This document shows positions 45,401 through 55,410 of a stretch of DNA of 64,000 nt, one piece after another. The DNA is from Paracoccus onchidii (GTDB taxonomy: Bacteria; Pseudomonadota; Alphaproteobacteria; Rhodobacterales; Rhodobacteraceae), in the NCBI RefSeq assembly GCF_028294535.1, contig NZ_JAQBIE010000003.1:62001-126000 (forward strand), written 5' to 3'. Below the pieces are notes generated by a model that saw only the letters and a program-made list of their open reading frames with translations, was not told where the DNA came from and made no database searches. How positions within the stretch are numbered: position 1 is the stretch's first letter; every line of letters begins with the position of its first letter. The translations under genes were made by a program, and so were the position numbers.

Positions 45401-47143
45401 TCAGCGCATTTCTTTCGCCGGAGTGACGCCAAGGATAGCGAGACCACTTGAAATGACAACGCCAACTGCCCGAACAAGCGCGATTTTTGCCTGTGTCGTT
45501 GCCGAATCACCATCCTGCACAAAGCGCAGACTGACGTCATCATTGCCCCGGTTCCACAAGGAATGCAGGTCGGATGCGATTTCGAAAAGGAAAAATGCGA
45601 TCCGATGCGGCTCATGCGCGCGGGCAGCGTGTTCGACCAAGCGTGGCCATTCGGCAACTTTTCTGGCCAAGTCAAGCTCGGCGGGATGCGAAATTGCGGT
45701 CAGATCGGCACCGGTCAGCGCCGTGTCGGACACATCGATTCCCGCTTCGGCGGCGCGACGCAGCACCGAATGAACCCGCGCACTGGCATATTGCACATAC
45801 CAGACGGGGTTATCCTTGGACTGTTCCAGAACCGTGGCAAAGTCAAAGTCAAGCGATGCGTCATTCTTGCGGTTCAGCATGATAAAGCGGGTCACATCGG
45901 CCCCCGCCTCTTCGACGACATCGCGCAATGTCACGAAAGTGCCGGCACGTTTCGACATCTTGAACGGCTCGCCATTCTTGAACAGCTTGACCAGCTGGAT
46001 CAGCTTGACATCCAAGGGGACACGCCCGTTCGACAGCGCCTTCACCGCCGCGTTCATACGTTTGACATAGCCGCCGTGATCGGCGCCGAACACGTCGATC
46101 AGCTGATCAAAGCCGCGGTCGATCTTGTCCCAGTGATAGGCGATGTCGGGCGCAAAATAGGTCCATGCGCCATCCGATTTCTGGATCGGGCGGTCCACAT
46201 CATCGCCATGCGCGCTGGATTTGAACAGCAATTGTTCACGGGCTTCCCAGTCTTCGGGCAGCTTGCCCTTTGGAGGTTCCAGCACACCGCGATAGATCAA
46301 CCCAAGGCTGTTCAACCGCTCGATCGCCGCCTCGATCTTGCCGGTGCCATAAAGCGCCTTTTCGCTGGAATAGACATCCATGCGAACGCCCAGAGCCTCC
46401 AGATCCTGACGGATCATCTGCATCATGGCTTCGGTCGCGAATTCGCGAACCTCAATCAGCCAGTCATCTTCGGGCTTATCCAGCAGTGAATCGCCGTATT
46501 TGGCCTTGAGCGCCTCGCCGACGGGAATCAGGTAGTCACCGGGATAGAGACCTTCGCGAATCTCGGGTTCCAGCCCGTTGGCTTCGCGATACCTCTCGAA
46601 GGCCGAGCGCGCCAGAACATCGACCTGCGCCCCACCATCATTGATGTAATATTCGCGCGTGACATCATGCCCCGAGAAAGCCAGCAGATTGGCCAGCGCA
46701 TCACCGAATACCGCGCCACGCACATGACCGACATGCATGGGCCCGGTGGGGTTCGCGCTGACGAATTCGACATTGACCTTCTGGTTGCCGCCAATGTCCG
46801 AGCGCCCGAAATCCGCACCCTGACGGATGGCGTTGGTCAGAACGCCGTGCCAGACGGCGGGCGCAAGGCGCAGGTTCAAAAAGCCCGGCCCGGCCACCTC
46901 GGCGCTGGCGATTCGTGGATCGGTCAGGCGCGCCGCCAGCTTGTCGGCAATATCGCGCGGCTTCATCCTGGCGGGTTTTGCCAGAACCATCGCGGCATTG
47001 GTGGCCATGTCGCCATGCGCCGGATCGCGCGGAGGCTCAACGGCGACATTGCGGTAATCAAGCCCCGAGGGCAGCTCTCCGGCAAGAGACATCTGATCCA
47101 GCGCCTCGACGACGACGCCGCGAAGATCGGTGAAAAGGTTCAT
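45401..47143 (-). CDS. argS: Arginyl-tRNA synthetase
   Basis: The 580-residue class I synthetase has the Arg-N domain first ([15 protein letters not shown]), the HIGH-like motif in [19 protein letters not shown], the KMSK-like loop in [17 protein letters not shown], and the DALR anticodon-binding domain at the C-terminus. I choose the ATG at 47143, where family homology begins; the frame is open 16 codons upstream. Followed by the SPOR gene after 71 bases. Confidence 0.97.
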   Translation of the reverse strand: MNLFTDLRGVVVEALDQMSLAGELPSGLDYRNVAVEPPRDPAHGDMATNAAMVLAKPARMKPRDIADKLAARLTDPRIASAEVAGPGFLNLRLAPAVWHGVLTNAIRQGADFGRSDIGGNQKVNVEFVSANPTGPMHVGHVRGAVFGDALANLLAFSGHDVTREYYINDGGAQVDVLARSAFERYREANGLEPEIREGLYPGDYLIPVGEALKAKYGDSLLDKPEDDWLIEVREFATEAMMQMIRQDLEALGVRMDVYSSEKALYGTGKIEAAIERLNSLGLIYRGVLEPPKGKLPEDWEAREQLLFKSSAHGDDVDRPIQKSDGAWTYFAPDIAYHWDKIDRGFDQLIDVFGADHGGYVKRMNAAVKALSNGRVPLDVKLIQLVKLFKNGEPFKMSKRAGTFVTLRDVVEEAGADVTRFIMLNRKNDASLDFDFATVLEQSKDNPVWYVQYASARVHSVLRRAAEAGIDVSDTALTGADLTAISHPAELDLARKVAEWPRLVEHAARAHEPHRIAFFLFEIASDLHSLWNRGNDDVSLRFVQDGDSATTQAKIALVRAVGVVISSGLAILGVTPAKEMR

Positions 47144-47234
47144 GATCGGCTTCCTGACTGACCCTCGGGGGTTAACGCCTGCAAGCGGCAAAGGTCAACA
47201 GGGCGCAATCGCCTTCGCCCGCTCGGGTGCCGGT

Positions 47235-49304
47235 TCAATCATCGTCAAGGTCGGCGTCCGGGTCCGACTGGGGTGGCTCGCGCTTTGCGCCTTTCGCCCC
47301 GGTGGCATCCCCTTGCGTCTGGATCAGATCGGGATCGTCGCGGTTGGCATCGCGCAGCTTCTTTGCCGCATCCGGGCTTTCTCCGCCCGGCACGCTACCA
47401 TTGCCTTCGCCGCGTTTGACGGCCTCGGCCTCGGCGCGCGCGACCTCTTTGGCCGTGTCATGGGGTTTGGCCTGGGCTTCATTTTCCTTCTCGATCTGTT
47501 CGGCCACATCGGGGGGCAACATGGACACGATCCTGATGTCCGGCTTGTCGACCAGATCTTCCTCTGCGGTCACGAACCAAAGCTGTTCGTTCTGCACCAC
47601 GGCCAATGGAACCGCACCGGGCCGGGCGTCGCGCCATGCGTCCAACCGGTATTCCTCGGTCAGTCGCGTGGTACGGAAAACCCAGCCCTCGCCCAGCATG
47701 TCAAGGTATTGCGCCAGCGTCCGGTTGCCATCGATCGTCTGGCCGCCCAGTTGCGAGGGCAATGCGTGACGCGCCCGGTCTTCCTTGTGACGCGCCAGCT
47801 GCCAGATCGCGTCGCGCCCGAATTCCGGCGCAAGGTCAGTGGCGACCAGGGTGTTATAGGCGTCATTGTCCGAAGCGGCCAGGATCGCCCCATATGCGAT
47901 GAATTCGACATTATGCTCGGCCGCATCCCCCAGGATGTCCCCATAGAAGGTCTGGACGCCGACGGCCCTTGCCGTGCGCAGGTGGTCGCGGTTGGTATCG
48001 GTGATCAGCACATTCACATCGGCCTTTTCCAGCGCCTTCGCCAAGCCCGTCGCGAATAACGACCCGCCAACGACCAGAAGGCCCGGCCGATCGCCCGAGG
48101 TCAGCCCCATCCGCCGCGCCAGCGGTGCCAGCGTAAAGCCGTGAAGCACCACGGTCACAAGCACCAGCACAAAGGCCAAGGGCGCAATCAGCGCGCCGTC
48201 CTCGATCCCCTCTCCGACAAGACGTTCTGCAAAAATCCCCGAAACCGCGACCAGAACCACCCCCCGCGGCCCGGTAAAGGCGATCAACAGCCGTTCCTTT
48301 AGCGGCAGGTTCGTTCCGACCAGCGACAGCATCACGGTGATCGGTCGTGCAATCAGCACCACCGCCGCCACGAACAGACCCGCGCGCCACCAATCCAGCT
48401 GTGCCAGCGTTTCGAACTGGATCCCCGCCGCAAGCAGGATGAACACCCCGGAAACCAACAGGATCGTCGCGTGTTCCTTGAACCGGTGCAACTCGTGATA
48501 GCTGGGCAAATCGGCATTCGCGACCACCAGCCCCATCACTGTGACCGCAAGCAACCCGCTTTCATGCAACAGGCTGTCAGAGCCGGCAAAAACCCCAAGA
48601 ACCGCCACGAACAGCAGCGGCACCTTCATGTATTCAGGCACCCAGCCGCGACGGAATGACTGGACCACCAGATAGCCCGCCAACACACCGATCACCGCCG
48701 CAAAGCCAATGCCCAATACCAGCTGGGCCAAAGCCTCGCCCCAGGTGACGCCCGTGTTGCGCACCAGCACGATTTCCAACGCCACCACAGCAACCAGCGC
48801 GCCGATCGGGTCATTGACGATGCCTTCCCATTGCAGGATCTGGGCGGGTCGCGACCGCAGCTTGGCCTGCCGCAACAGCGGGGCGATGACCGTCGGCCCG
48901 GTCACGATCATGATGCCACCGAACACGATGGCCGATTCCCAGCCCAGCCCCGCCACGAAAACCAGCGTCAGCGCGGAAATCAGCCAGCCAAGCGGCGCGC
49001 CGATGTAAACCAGCCTGCGGACACCGGGGCGCGCATCGGCAAGCTTCTTGACGCTCAGCGTCAAGCCGCCCTCGAACAAAATGACCGCCACGGCCAGCGA
49101 AATCATCGGCGCGACCAGATCGCCGATGTCGCGCGACGGGACGAAAATCCCTGTCACCGGCCCAAGGAACAACCCCGCCGCCAGCATCAGCACGATCGCC
49201 GGAAGTCGGAATCGCCAGGCCAGCCATTGTGCGCCGACACCCGCGATTCCGATCACCGCAAATGCCTGCATCGGGTTCAGTCCGCCAGTCAGCTCTGTCG
49301 CCAT
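47235..49304 (-). CDS. Monovalent cation:proton antiporter (CPA1/NhaP-type) with NAD-binding regulatory domain
   Basis: A 689-residue protein. Residues 12-410 hold about twelve helices of a sodium/hydrogen exchanger, including VILFEGGLTLS, GPTVIAPLLR and EGIVNDPIGALVAV (the ND ion-site motif). Next comes a Rossmann/TrkA-N-like domain (LLVVGGSLFATGLAKALEKADVNVLITDTN, with YGDILGD). The last 120 residues are very charged and rich in Glu, Lys, Ala and Asp, probably disordered. It should exchange Na+ or K+ for H+, with nucleotide sensing possible. Confidence 0.9.
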   Translation of the reverse strand: MATELTGGLNPMQAFAVIGIAGVGAQWLAWRFRLPAIVLMLAAGLFLGPVTGIFVPSRDIGDLVAPMISLAVAVILFEGGLTLSVKKLADARPGVRRLVYIGAPLGWLISALTLVFVAGLGWESAIVFGGIMIVTGPTVIAPLLRQAKLRSRPAQILQWEGIVNDPIGALVAVVALEIVLVRNTGVTWGEALAQLVLGIGFAAVIGVLAGYLVVQSFRRGWVPEYMKVPLLFVAVLGVFAGSDSLLHESGLLAVTVMGLVVANADLPSYHELHRFKEHATILLVSGVFILLAAGIQFETLAQLDWWRAGLFVAAVVLIARPITVMLSLVGTNLPLKERLLIAFTGPRGVVLVAVSGIFAERLVGEGIEDGALIAPLAFVLVLVTVVLHGFTLAPLARRMGLTSGDRPGLLVVGGSLFATGLAKALEKADVNVLITDTNRDHLRTARAVGVQTFYGDILGDAAEHNVEFIAYGAILAASDNDAYNTLVATDLAPEFGRDAIWQLARHKEDRARHALPSQLGGQTIDGNRTLAQYLDMLGEGWVFRTTRLTEEYRLDAWRDARPGAVPLAVVQNEQLWFVTAEEDLVDKPDIRIVSMLPPDVAEQIEKENEAQAKPHDTAKEVARAEAEAVKRGEGNGSVPGGESPDAAKKLRDANRDDPDLIQTQGDATGAKGAKREPPQSDPDADLDDD

Positions 49305-49557
49305 GGATACCCCTGCCCTGATGATGAAAGCGAACCCGCATCATACCGAATGGTTCCGCCGAACCTGCCCTTTGGGCGAGGTTTCTTGCGCAATCATTGA
49401 CCTTATTCACGCTTTGGTCTAGGCGAAACATGGCACGCATCCGGCGTGTCGACCGAAGGGGCGTGCGGAATTGCGTCCCACCGAAGCCACCCAGCCGGAA
49501 TTGCCGGGCGGCATGGAACGCATCGCGCATCGGGCGCGGCAGCACGGAAAGCTCCGA

Positions 49558-51750
49558 ATGACGAAATTTACCGATCTGAAACTTGACCCCAAGGTCCTGC
49601 AGGCTGTGGCCGATGCGGGATATGAACATCCGACCCCGATTCAGGCCGGCGCCATTCCGCCCGCTCTGGCAGGGCGCGATGTTCTGGGCATCGCTCAGAC
49701 CGGCACCGGCAAGACGGCCAGCTTTACCCTGCCGATGATCACCCTGCTTGGGCGTGGGCGCGCGCGCGCGCGGATGCCACGTTCGCTGGTGCTGTGCCCG
49801 ACGCGCGAACTGGCCGCGCAAGTCGCCGAGAATTTTGACATCTACGCAAAAAACACGCGGCTGACCAAGGCGCTGTTGATTGGTGGGGTCAGCTTTGGCG
49901 AACAAGACAAGCTGATCGATCGCGGTGTTGACGTTCTGATCGCCACCCCTGGCCGCCTGCTGGATCATTTCGAGCGCGGCAAGCTGTTGCTGACCGGTGT
50001 TCAGATCATGGTCGTGGACGAAGCCGACCGGATGCTGGACATGGGCTTCATTCCCGATATCGAACGCATCTTCCAGCTGACACCATTTACGCGCCAGACG
50101 CTGTTTTTCAGCGCCACCATGGCCCCCGAGATCGAGCGGATCACCAATACTTTCTTGCACGCCCCCGAACGTATCGAAGTTGCGCGCCAAGCCACGACCA
50201 GCGAAACGATCACCCAGAAACTGATCGAAATCGCGCCTGCCCGCCGCGACCAGACAGCCAAGCACAAACGCGACCTGCTGCGCGCCCTGATCGATGCCGA
50301 AGGCGAAACCCTGACCAATGCCATCGTGTTCTGCAACCGCAAGACCGATGTCGATATCGTCGCCAAATCGCTGAAAAAGCATGGCTATGACGCCGCTCCG
50401 ATTCATGGCGATCTCGACCAGAACCACCGTACGAAAACCCTTGAAGGCTTTCGTGACGGAAATCTGAAACTCTTGATCGCATCGGATGTTGCGGCACGCG
50501 GTCTGGATATTCCTGCCGTCAGCCATGTCTTCAATTTTGACCTGCCCAGCCACGCCGAGGACTATGTGCACCGGATCGGCCGCACCGGACGTGCGGGCCG
50601 CAAGGGCACTGCCATCAGCATCGCCTCGCCCGCCGACGAAAAATACCTGTCGGCGATCGAAAACCTGGTCAAGCAGACCCTGCCGCGCAGTGATGTGCCC
50701 GAGGGCTTTACCGTGTCTGCAAGCAATCGCCCTGAACGCGACGACCGTCGCGGCAGTGGGCGCGACAAGCGTCGGCGCAATCGCAACGACGATGACAAGC
50801 CCCAGGAAACCCGCACGGCAGAGGCCACTGACAGCCGCAGCGATGATTCGGTGAAAAAGGATACCGGCGGACGCGGCAATCGCCGTGACGATCGCCGCGA
50901 TGATCAGAACCGTTCGGACCGTCGCGACCAGAATCGCGATGACCGCCGTCGCGGGCGTGGTCGCCATGATGACAGCCGTGGACCTGCCGTCATGGGCATG
51001 GGCGATCATGTTCCGCAATTCATGCTGGTCGAACTGCGCCCCTCTGCATCGGCAGAGATCACCGAGCAGAATGACACCGACAATTCCGATAGCACTTCGG
51101 TGGAAACCTCCGAACCGGCACCAGCGGAGAAGCCGGCGCGCCGTTCGCGCAGCCGTCGGCGCGCCAAAACGACCGAGGACAACGCGACCCCCGAAAACAC
51201 GGCTGAAACCGCGCCAGCTGAGAACGCACCTGAGCCCCCTGCCGTCACCACGGAAGACGCATCTGGCGAATCGGCCACGGAAAGCGCCCCCTCGGACAGC
51301 ACCACGACCGAGCCGGCACCCGCCGAAAAATCCAAACCCAAGCGGACCAGGCGCAAGAAAGCCGACACCGCCGAAGCCGAAAACACCGCTGGCGCAACCG
51401 AAACGGCCAGTGCGCCCAAGCAGGACGGCGACACCGAAGAGGTCAAGCCCAAGGCCCGCAAACCCCGCACGCGCAAACCCAAGGCCAAACCTGAACCCGC
51501 TGCGGACAGCACCGCCCCGGACGCCGAAACCGTCTCCGACGCCCCGGCCGAGCCGGCGGTCGAAGAAGCGCCAAAACCCAAGCGCACGCGCCGCAAAAAG
51601 GCCGAGCCCGCCGCCGAGACCACGGAAACAGAGGCAGAAGCAAAACCCAAGCCAAAGCGTACACGGCGCAAAAAGGCCGAACCCGCCGAGGACACGCCCG
51701 CCGAAACCGACAAGGCAACGGGTGAAGGCGCGGATCAGGCCGACGCCTGA
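49558..51750 (+). CDS. DEAD-box ATP-dependent RNA helicase with long C-terminal tail
   Basis: A 730-residue helicase of the RhlE-like type. Core motifs in order: Q-motif PTPIQAGAIP, Walker A AQTGTGKT, PTRELAAQ, DEADRMLDMGF, SAT in FFSATMAPEIERI, ARGLDIPAV and HRIGRTGRAGR. The core ends near residue 385; the remaining 340 residues are low-complexity. They start as Arg/Asp-rich repeats, then become Ala/Glu/Pro/Lys with the basic block KPKRTRRKKA appearing three times (near residues 595, 675 and 700). The ATG at 49558 is where homology starts. Confidence 0.94.
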   Translation: MTKFTDLKLDPKVLQAVADAGYEHPTPIQAGAIPPALAGRDVLGIAQTGTGKTASFTLPMITLLGRGRARARMPRSLVLCPTRELAAQVAENFDIYAKNTRLTKALLIGGVSFGEQDKLIDRGVDVLIATPGRLLDHFERGKLLLTGVQIMVVDEADRMLDMGFIPDIERIFQLTPFTRQTLFFSATMAPEIERITNTFLHAPERIEVARQATTSETITQKLIEIAPARRDQTAKHKRDLLRALIDAEGETLTNAIVFCNRKTDVDIVAKSLKKHGYDAAPIHGDLDQNHRTKTLEGFRDGNLKLLIASDVAARGLDIPAVSHVFNFDLPSHAEDYVHRIGRTGRAGRKGTAISIASPADEKYLSAIENLVKQTLPRSDVPEGFTVSASNRPERDDRRGSGRDKRRRNRNDDDKPQETRTAEATDSRSDDSVKKDTGGRGNRRDDRRDDQNRSDRRDQNRDDRRRGRGRHDDSRGPAVMGMGDHVPQFMLVELRPSASAEITEQNDTDNSDSTSVETSEPAPAEKPARRSRSRRRAKTTEDNATPENTAETAPAENAPEPPAVTTEDASGESATESAPSDSTTTEPAPAEKSKPKRTRRKKADTAEAENTAGATETASAPKQDGDTEEVKPKARKPRTRKPKAKPEPAADSTAPDAETVSDAPAEPAVEEAPKPKRTRRKKAEPAAETTETEAEAKPKPKRTRRKKAEPAEDTPAETDKATGEGADQADA

Positions 51751-51824
51751 TCCCGCAAATGCGTGTTTCGCATAAAAACCTGACAAGCCCGCCGCGCCTG
51801 TCGCGCGGGCGGCGACCTTCCGCC

Positions 51825-53315
51825 ATGCAACTGTTCCCGGATCTGCTGCTGGGCATGGTCGCGGCGTTGGGTCTGGCGCCATTCGGGGTCTGGGGCGCGT
51901 CAATCGCAGCTTTTTCGGTGCTGTTGTGGCGTCTGGCCCGTGTCCAGTCCGGTGCCGCATTCTGGCACGCCTTTGCAGCCGGGCTGGGCTGGTTCGGCCT
52001 GTCAATGAGCTGGATCGTCGAACCTTTTCTGGTCGAACCCGAACGATATGGCTGGATGGCCCCGTTTGCGTTGCTTTTGATGGCTTCGGGCGGCGCGATG
52101 TTCTGGGCCCTGCCGGCCTGGCTGAGCAACCGCATGGCGGGGCACTGGCGCAGCCGAATGCTGGCACTGGCTGCGGCGCTGGTTCTCTCGGACTGGTTAC
52201 GAGGCTGGATCTTTACCGGGCTACCCTGGTCGCTCAGCGGGCATATCTGGATCGACACGCCGATCGCCCAGCTCGCCTCCTATGCCGGCGCGGTCGGTCT
52301 TAGCCTGATAACGATGGTGGTCGCCCTGCTGCCGGGGCTGTTCTGGCGGCGTATGTCACCTTCCCTGCTTGGGATATTGCCCGGTGTCCTGATGTCTATC
52401 ATCCTGTTGGGCGCGGGTTGGGCCTCGGGATTGGCGCGGCTTTCATCGTCGATGCCGCCGGATCGCGATGTCATCCTGCGTATCGTCCAACCCGACGCCG
52501 AACAGCACCGGAAATGGGACCCGGAATGGTCCACGGTGTTCTTTCGCCGACTGATGGACCTGTCATCGGAACCCGGTCGGCGCGATCTGGTCATCTGGCC
52601 CGAAACGGCCGTGAATTTCCTGCTGGATGACGCGCCAGAGCTGCTGCCCCGAATCACCGAAAACGCCGCCGCGCCACTGGCGCTTGGCATCCAGCGCCGC
52701 GACGGCGCACGCTTCTACAACAGCCTTGCGATTCTGGATCGCCAAGGAAATTTGCAAACCCTGTATGACAAGTTTCACCTGGTGCCGTTTGGTGAATACA
52801 TGCCTTGGGGGGATGCGTTGGCGCGACTGGGCATTTCGGCATTCGCCGCGCAGGCCGGGAACGGTTATTCTGCGGGGGCTGGACCGCGACTGCTGTCAGT
52901 GCCCGGCATTCCGGGTTTTCAACCTCTGATCTGTTACGAGGCAATCTTTCCCCAGCATATCCGGAACCTGCCCGAACGCCCCGACTGGATCCTGCAGGTC
53001 ACGAATGACGGTTGGTTCGGGACGTTTTCCGGCCCCTATCAGCATCTAGCCCAGGCACGGCTGCGCGCCATCGAATCAGGGCTGCCGCTGGTGCGGGCCG
53101 CCAATACCGGCGTCAGCGCGGTGATTGATGCGCGCGGGCAATTGCGCGAAACCTTGCCCCTTGGCGTCACCGGCAAGATCGACGCCACATTGCCCGCCCC
53201 TCTGCAACCGACAATGTGGCTGCGGTGGGGGGCTTGGCCAGTGGTGATGATCGCGTTGTTGACGCTGGTTCTGGCCATTGGCGTATCGCGCGGCGCCAAA
53301 CGCGATACGGCCTGA
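51825..53315 (+). CDS. lnt: Apolipoprotein N-acyltransferase
   Basis: Lnt adds the third acyl chain to outer-membrane lipoproteins. The 496-residue protein has about seven membrane helices and a periplasmic nitrilase domain with the catalytic Glu in IWPETAVNFL, Lys in YDKFHLVPFGEYMP and Cys in PLICYEAIFP. The start is uncertain: I use the ATG at 51825; an ATG at 51759 would add 22 basic residues. A GC-rich hairpin (51787-51810) lies between the two candidates. Confidence 0.93.
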   Translation: MQLFPDLLLGMVAALGLAPFGVWGASIAAFSVLLWRLARVQSGAAFWHAFAAGLGWFGLSMSWIVEPFLVEPERYGWMAPFALLLMASGGAMFWALPAWLSNRMAGHWRSRMLALAAALVLSDWLRGWIFTGLPWSLSGHIWIDTPIAQLASYAGAVGLSLITMVVALLPGLFWRRMSPSLLGILPGVLMSIILLGAGWASGLARLSSSMPPDRDVILRIVQPDAEQHRKWDPEWSTVFFRRLMDLSSEPGRRDLVIWPETAVNFLLDDAPELLPRITENAAAPLALGIQRRDGARFYNSLAILDRQGNLQTLYDKFHLVPFGEYMPWGDALARLGISAFAAQAGNGYSAGAGPRLLSVPGIPGFQPLICYEAIFPQHIRNLPERPDWILQVTNDGWFGTFSGPYQHLAQARLRAIESGLPLVRAANTGVSAVIDARGQLRETLPLGVTGKIDATLPAPLQPTMWLRWGAWPVVMIALLTLVLAIGVSRGAKRDTA

Positions 53316-53326
53316 CCCGACAGGGA

Positions 53327-53953
53327 TCAGTCGCGGATGAAGCGACTGTCCTTCACCTGATCCCATGCCCAGACCACCTCGGACAGACGCTCTTCGTCGG
53401 AACGGTCTCCGCCATTCATGTCCGGGTGCAGCACCTTGACCAATGCCTTGTATTGCTTGCGGATCTCGGCACGGGTCCAGTTGTCCTTGGCTTCGAGGAT
53501 CTCGATCGCCTTGCGTTCGGCCGGGGGCAGTTTGCGGCTGACCTTGGCACGCGATTCGACCGAGGTGCCGTTCGCTCCCAGAATTTCCAGCGGATCATTG
53601 ACACCATGGCGCGCCCAGGCCTGTTCCTTTGCCCCCTTGCTGAAGGGCTTGGTCGGGCGTTCCCAGACGGTGGCGTTGTCCAGAAAGTCCTGGAACTCTT
53701 CCTCGCTCTGGCCTTGGAAATAATTCCAGTTCGCGTTGTATTCGCGAACATGTTCTTTGCAGAACCAGAAATAATCATCCAGATTTCGCGGGTTCTTGGG
53801 CGCGCGATATTGCGCAGGCTCGTTGCAGCCCGCCTTGTCACATATACGGGTAGACGTCTCGAAGGCACCGGACATGCCGCGCCGGCCTTTGGACCGACGC
53901 TTCTTGTCTTTGGCCGCGGAAATGTCGAAACCAAACGGGTCGTTACTGCTCAT
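53327..53953 (-). CDS. DnaJ domain-containing protein
   Basis: The 208-residue protein has the J-domain at its C-terminus (about residues 150-205), containing RKQYKALVKVLHPDMNGGD with the essential HPD tripeptide and EEVVWAWDQV-like helix IV. The N-terminal 140 residues contain CDKAGCNEPAQYRAP and WFCKEHVREYN, which may be a small zinc site. This build is common in alphaproteobacteria and its client is unknown. Divergent from bolA. Confidence 0.92.
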   Translation of the reverse strand: MSSNDPFGFDISAAKDKKRRSKGRRGMSGAFETSTRICDKAGCNEPAQYRAPKNPRNLDDYFWFCKEHVREYNANWNYFQGQSEEEFQDFLDNATVWERPTKPFSKGAKEQAWARHGVNDPLEILGANGTSVESRAKVSRKLPPAERKAIEILEAKDNWTRAEIRKQYKALVKVLHPDMNGGDRSDEERLSEVVWAWDQVKDSRFIRD

Positions 53954-54028
53954 TCTTAGGCACCTTTGCGACTCGGAGGCGGCAGTTTAATCTATTTCGA
54001 GCGACATGAAAGGTCTTGATTAAGGATT

Positions 54029-54286
54029 ATGCGGATGATTGCTGACGAGATGCGCCAACGGCTTGCCGTCCTCAGGCCCACGCAACTGGAAATAATCGAT
54101 GAAAGCGAAAGCCATCGCGGCCATGCCGGTTTCCGCGAAGGCGGTCAGAGCCATTTCCGCATTCGGATGGCCAGCCCCGAACTGGCAAATCTGACCCGGA
54201 TCCAGCGCCACCGCCTGGTCCACAACACATTGGGCGATATCGTGCCGCGCATCCATGCGCTTGCGCTGGAACTGACAGAAATCTGA
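54029..54286 (+). CDS. BolA family protein
   Basis: The 85-residue protein has the BolA fold: RLAVLRPTQLEIIDES...HAGFREGGQSHFRIRMAS, then RIQRHRLVHNTLGDI with the conserved helix. It has no Cys in the beta-turn; His residues in HAGF and at the end of the helix could bind iron-sulphur cluster partners. BolA proteins usually work with a monothiol glutaredoxin (Grx), which is not present in this window. The exact subtype is uncertain. Confidence 0.9.
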   Translation: MRMIADEMRQRLAVLRPTQLEIIDESESHRGHAGFREGGQSHFRIRMASPELANLTRIQRHRLVHNTLGDIVPRIHALALELTEI

Positions 54287-54367
54287 TCAGTTAGCGCCCC
54301 CAGTCTTGCCCGCGTCACACGCGGCGCGTAGAACCCCAGCGGATTTGTTGTAAAGAGGATAACGCCC

Positions 54368-55333
54368 ATGACCGCCCCCAAGGATTTCAATGATCGTATG
54401 CTGTCCTTGGGGCTGGCCCGCGTCAGCGAAGCCGCCGCCCATGCCTCGGCACGCCTGATCGGGCGCGGCGACGAAAAGGCCGCCGATCAGGCCGCCGTCA
54501 ATGCGATGCGCGACCAGCTGAACATGCTGGACATCAAGGGCGTCGTCGTCATCGGCGAGGGCGAGCGCGACGAAGCGCCGATGTTGTATATCGGCGAAGA
54601 GGTCGGCAGCGGCCAGGGCCCCGAGGTGGACATCGCGCTGGACCCGCTGGAAGGCACCACGCTGACCGCCAAGGACATGCCGAACGCGCTGACCGTGATC
54701 GCCATGGCCCCGCGCGGCACGCTGCTGCACGCGCCCGACGTCTATATGGACAAGCTGGCCATCGGGCCGGGCTATCCGGTCGATGTCGTCAGCCTGGACA
54801 TGAGCCCGGCCGAACGCGTGCGCGCGCTGGCCGCCGCGCGCGGCTGCAAGGAAAGCGACATCACCGTCTGCATCCTGGAGCGTCCGCGCCATGAGGACAT
54901 GATCGCCGAGGTCCGCGAGACCGGTGCCGCAATCCGTCTGATCACCGATGGCGATGTCGCCGGCGTGATCCACTGTGCCGAGGCCGAGATGACCGGCATC
55001 GACATGTATATGGGGTCCGGCGGCGCACCCGAGGGCGTTCTCGCGGCGGCCGCGCTGAAATGCATGGGCGGCCAGATGTGGGGCCGCCTGCTGTTCCGCA
55101 ACGACGACGAAAAGGGCCGTGCGAGGAAGGCCGGGATCACCGATCTGGACCGGATCTATGCGCGTGACGAATTGGTGACCGCGGATGTGATCTTTGCCGC
55201 GACCGGCGTGACCAATGGCTCGATCGTGGCAGGTGTCAAGCGCGAGCCGGGCTATCTGCAGACCGAGACGATCCTGATGCGGTCCAAGACCGGATCGGTC
55301 CGTCGCATGATCTATCGCAACCCGGTGAAGTAA
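54368..55333 (+). CDS. glpX: Class II fructose-1,6-bisphosphatase
   Basis: The 321-residue enzyme removes phosphate from fructose 1,6-bisphosphate, needed for gluconeogenesis, and in many alphaproteobacteria also hydrolyses sedoheptulose bisphosphate. The metal-binding blocks are VVIGEGERDEAPMLYIGEEVG and DPLEGTTLTAKDMPNALTV; MGSGGAPEGVLAAAALKCMGGQMWGRL is a GlpX hallmark. Followed by a double-hairpin intergenic repeat. Confidence 0.96.
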   Translation: MTAPKDFNDRMLSLGLARVSEAAAHASARLIGRGDEKAADQAAVNAMRDQLNMLDIKGVVVIGEGERDEAPMLYIGEEVGSGQGPEVDIALDPLEGTTLTAKDMPNALTVIAMAPRGTLLHAPDVYMDKLAIGPGYPVDVVSLDMSPAERVRALAAARGCKESDITVCILERPRHEDMIAEVRETGAAIRLITDGDVAGVIHCAEAEMTGIDMYMGSGGAPEGVLAAAALKCMGGQMWGRLLFRNDDEKGRARKAGITDLDRIYARDELVTADVIFAATGVTNGSIVAGVKREPGYLQTETILMRSKTGSVRRMIYRNPVK

Positions 55334-55410
55334 GGCGGGGTATCGGGGGCTTTGCCCCCGTCCCGTTCCGGGACTCCCCCAGGGTATTTCGACAAAGAAG
55401 AAGAGATCGC
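55334..55410 (+). repeat. Double-hairpin intergenic element between glpX and recJ
   Basis: Two adjacent stems, CGGGGGC-TTT-GCCCCCG (55344-55360) and GTCCCG-TTC-CGGGAC (55360-55374), are followed by CTCCCCCAGGGTATTTCGA and an AAGAAGAAG run (about 55395-55405). I recall this composite as a frequent intergenic motif in Rhodobacterales genomes; that recollection is not checked here. It has just one copy in this window. The first stem may also act as the glpX terminator, and the AAGAAG run may serve as the recJ ribosome site. Confidence 0.5.

Noticed and set aside
48811..52167. A 1118-codon open frame on the minus strand
   Set aside because: It runs antisense across the helicase gene, the antiporter start and lnt, which all show real family motifs. 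Its translation is Arg/Gly/Phe-rich without any motif and reflects high G+C codon use.
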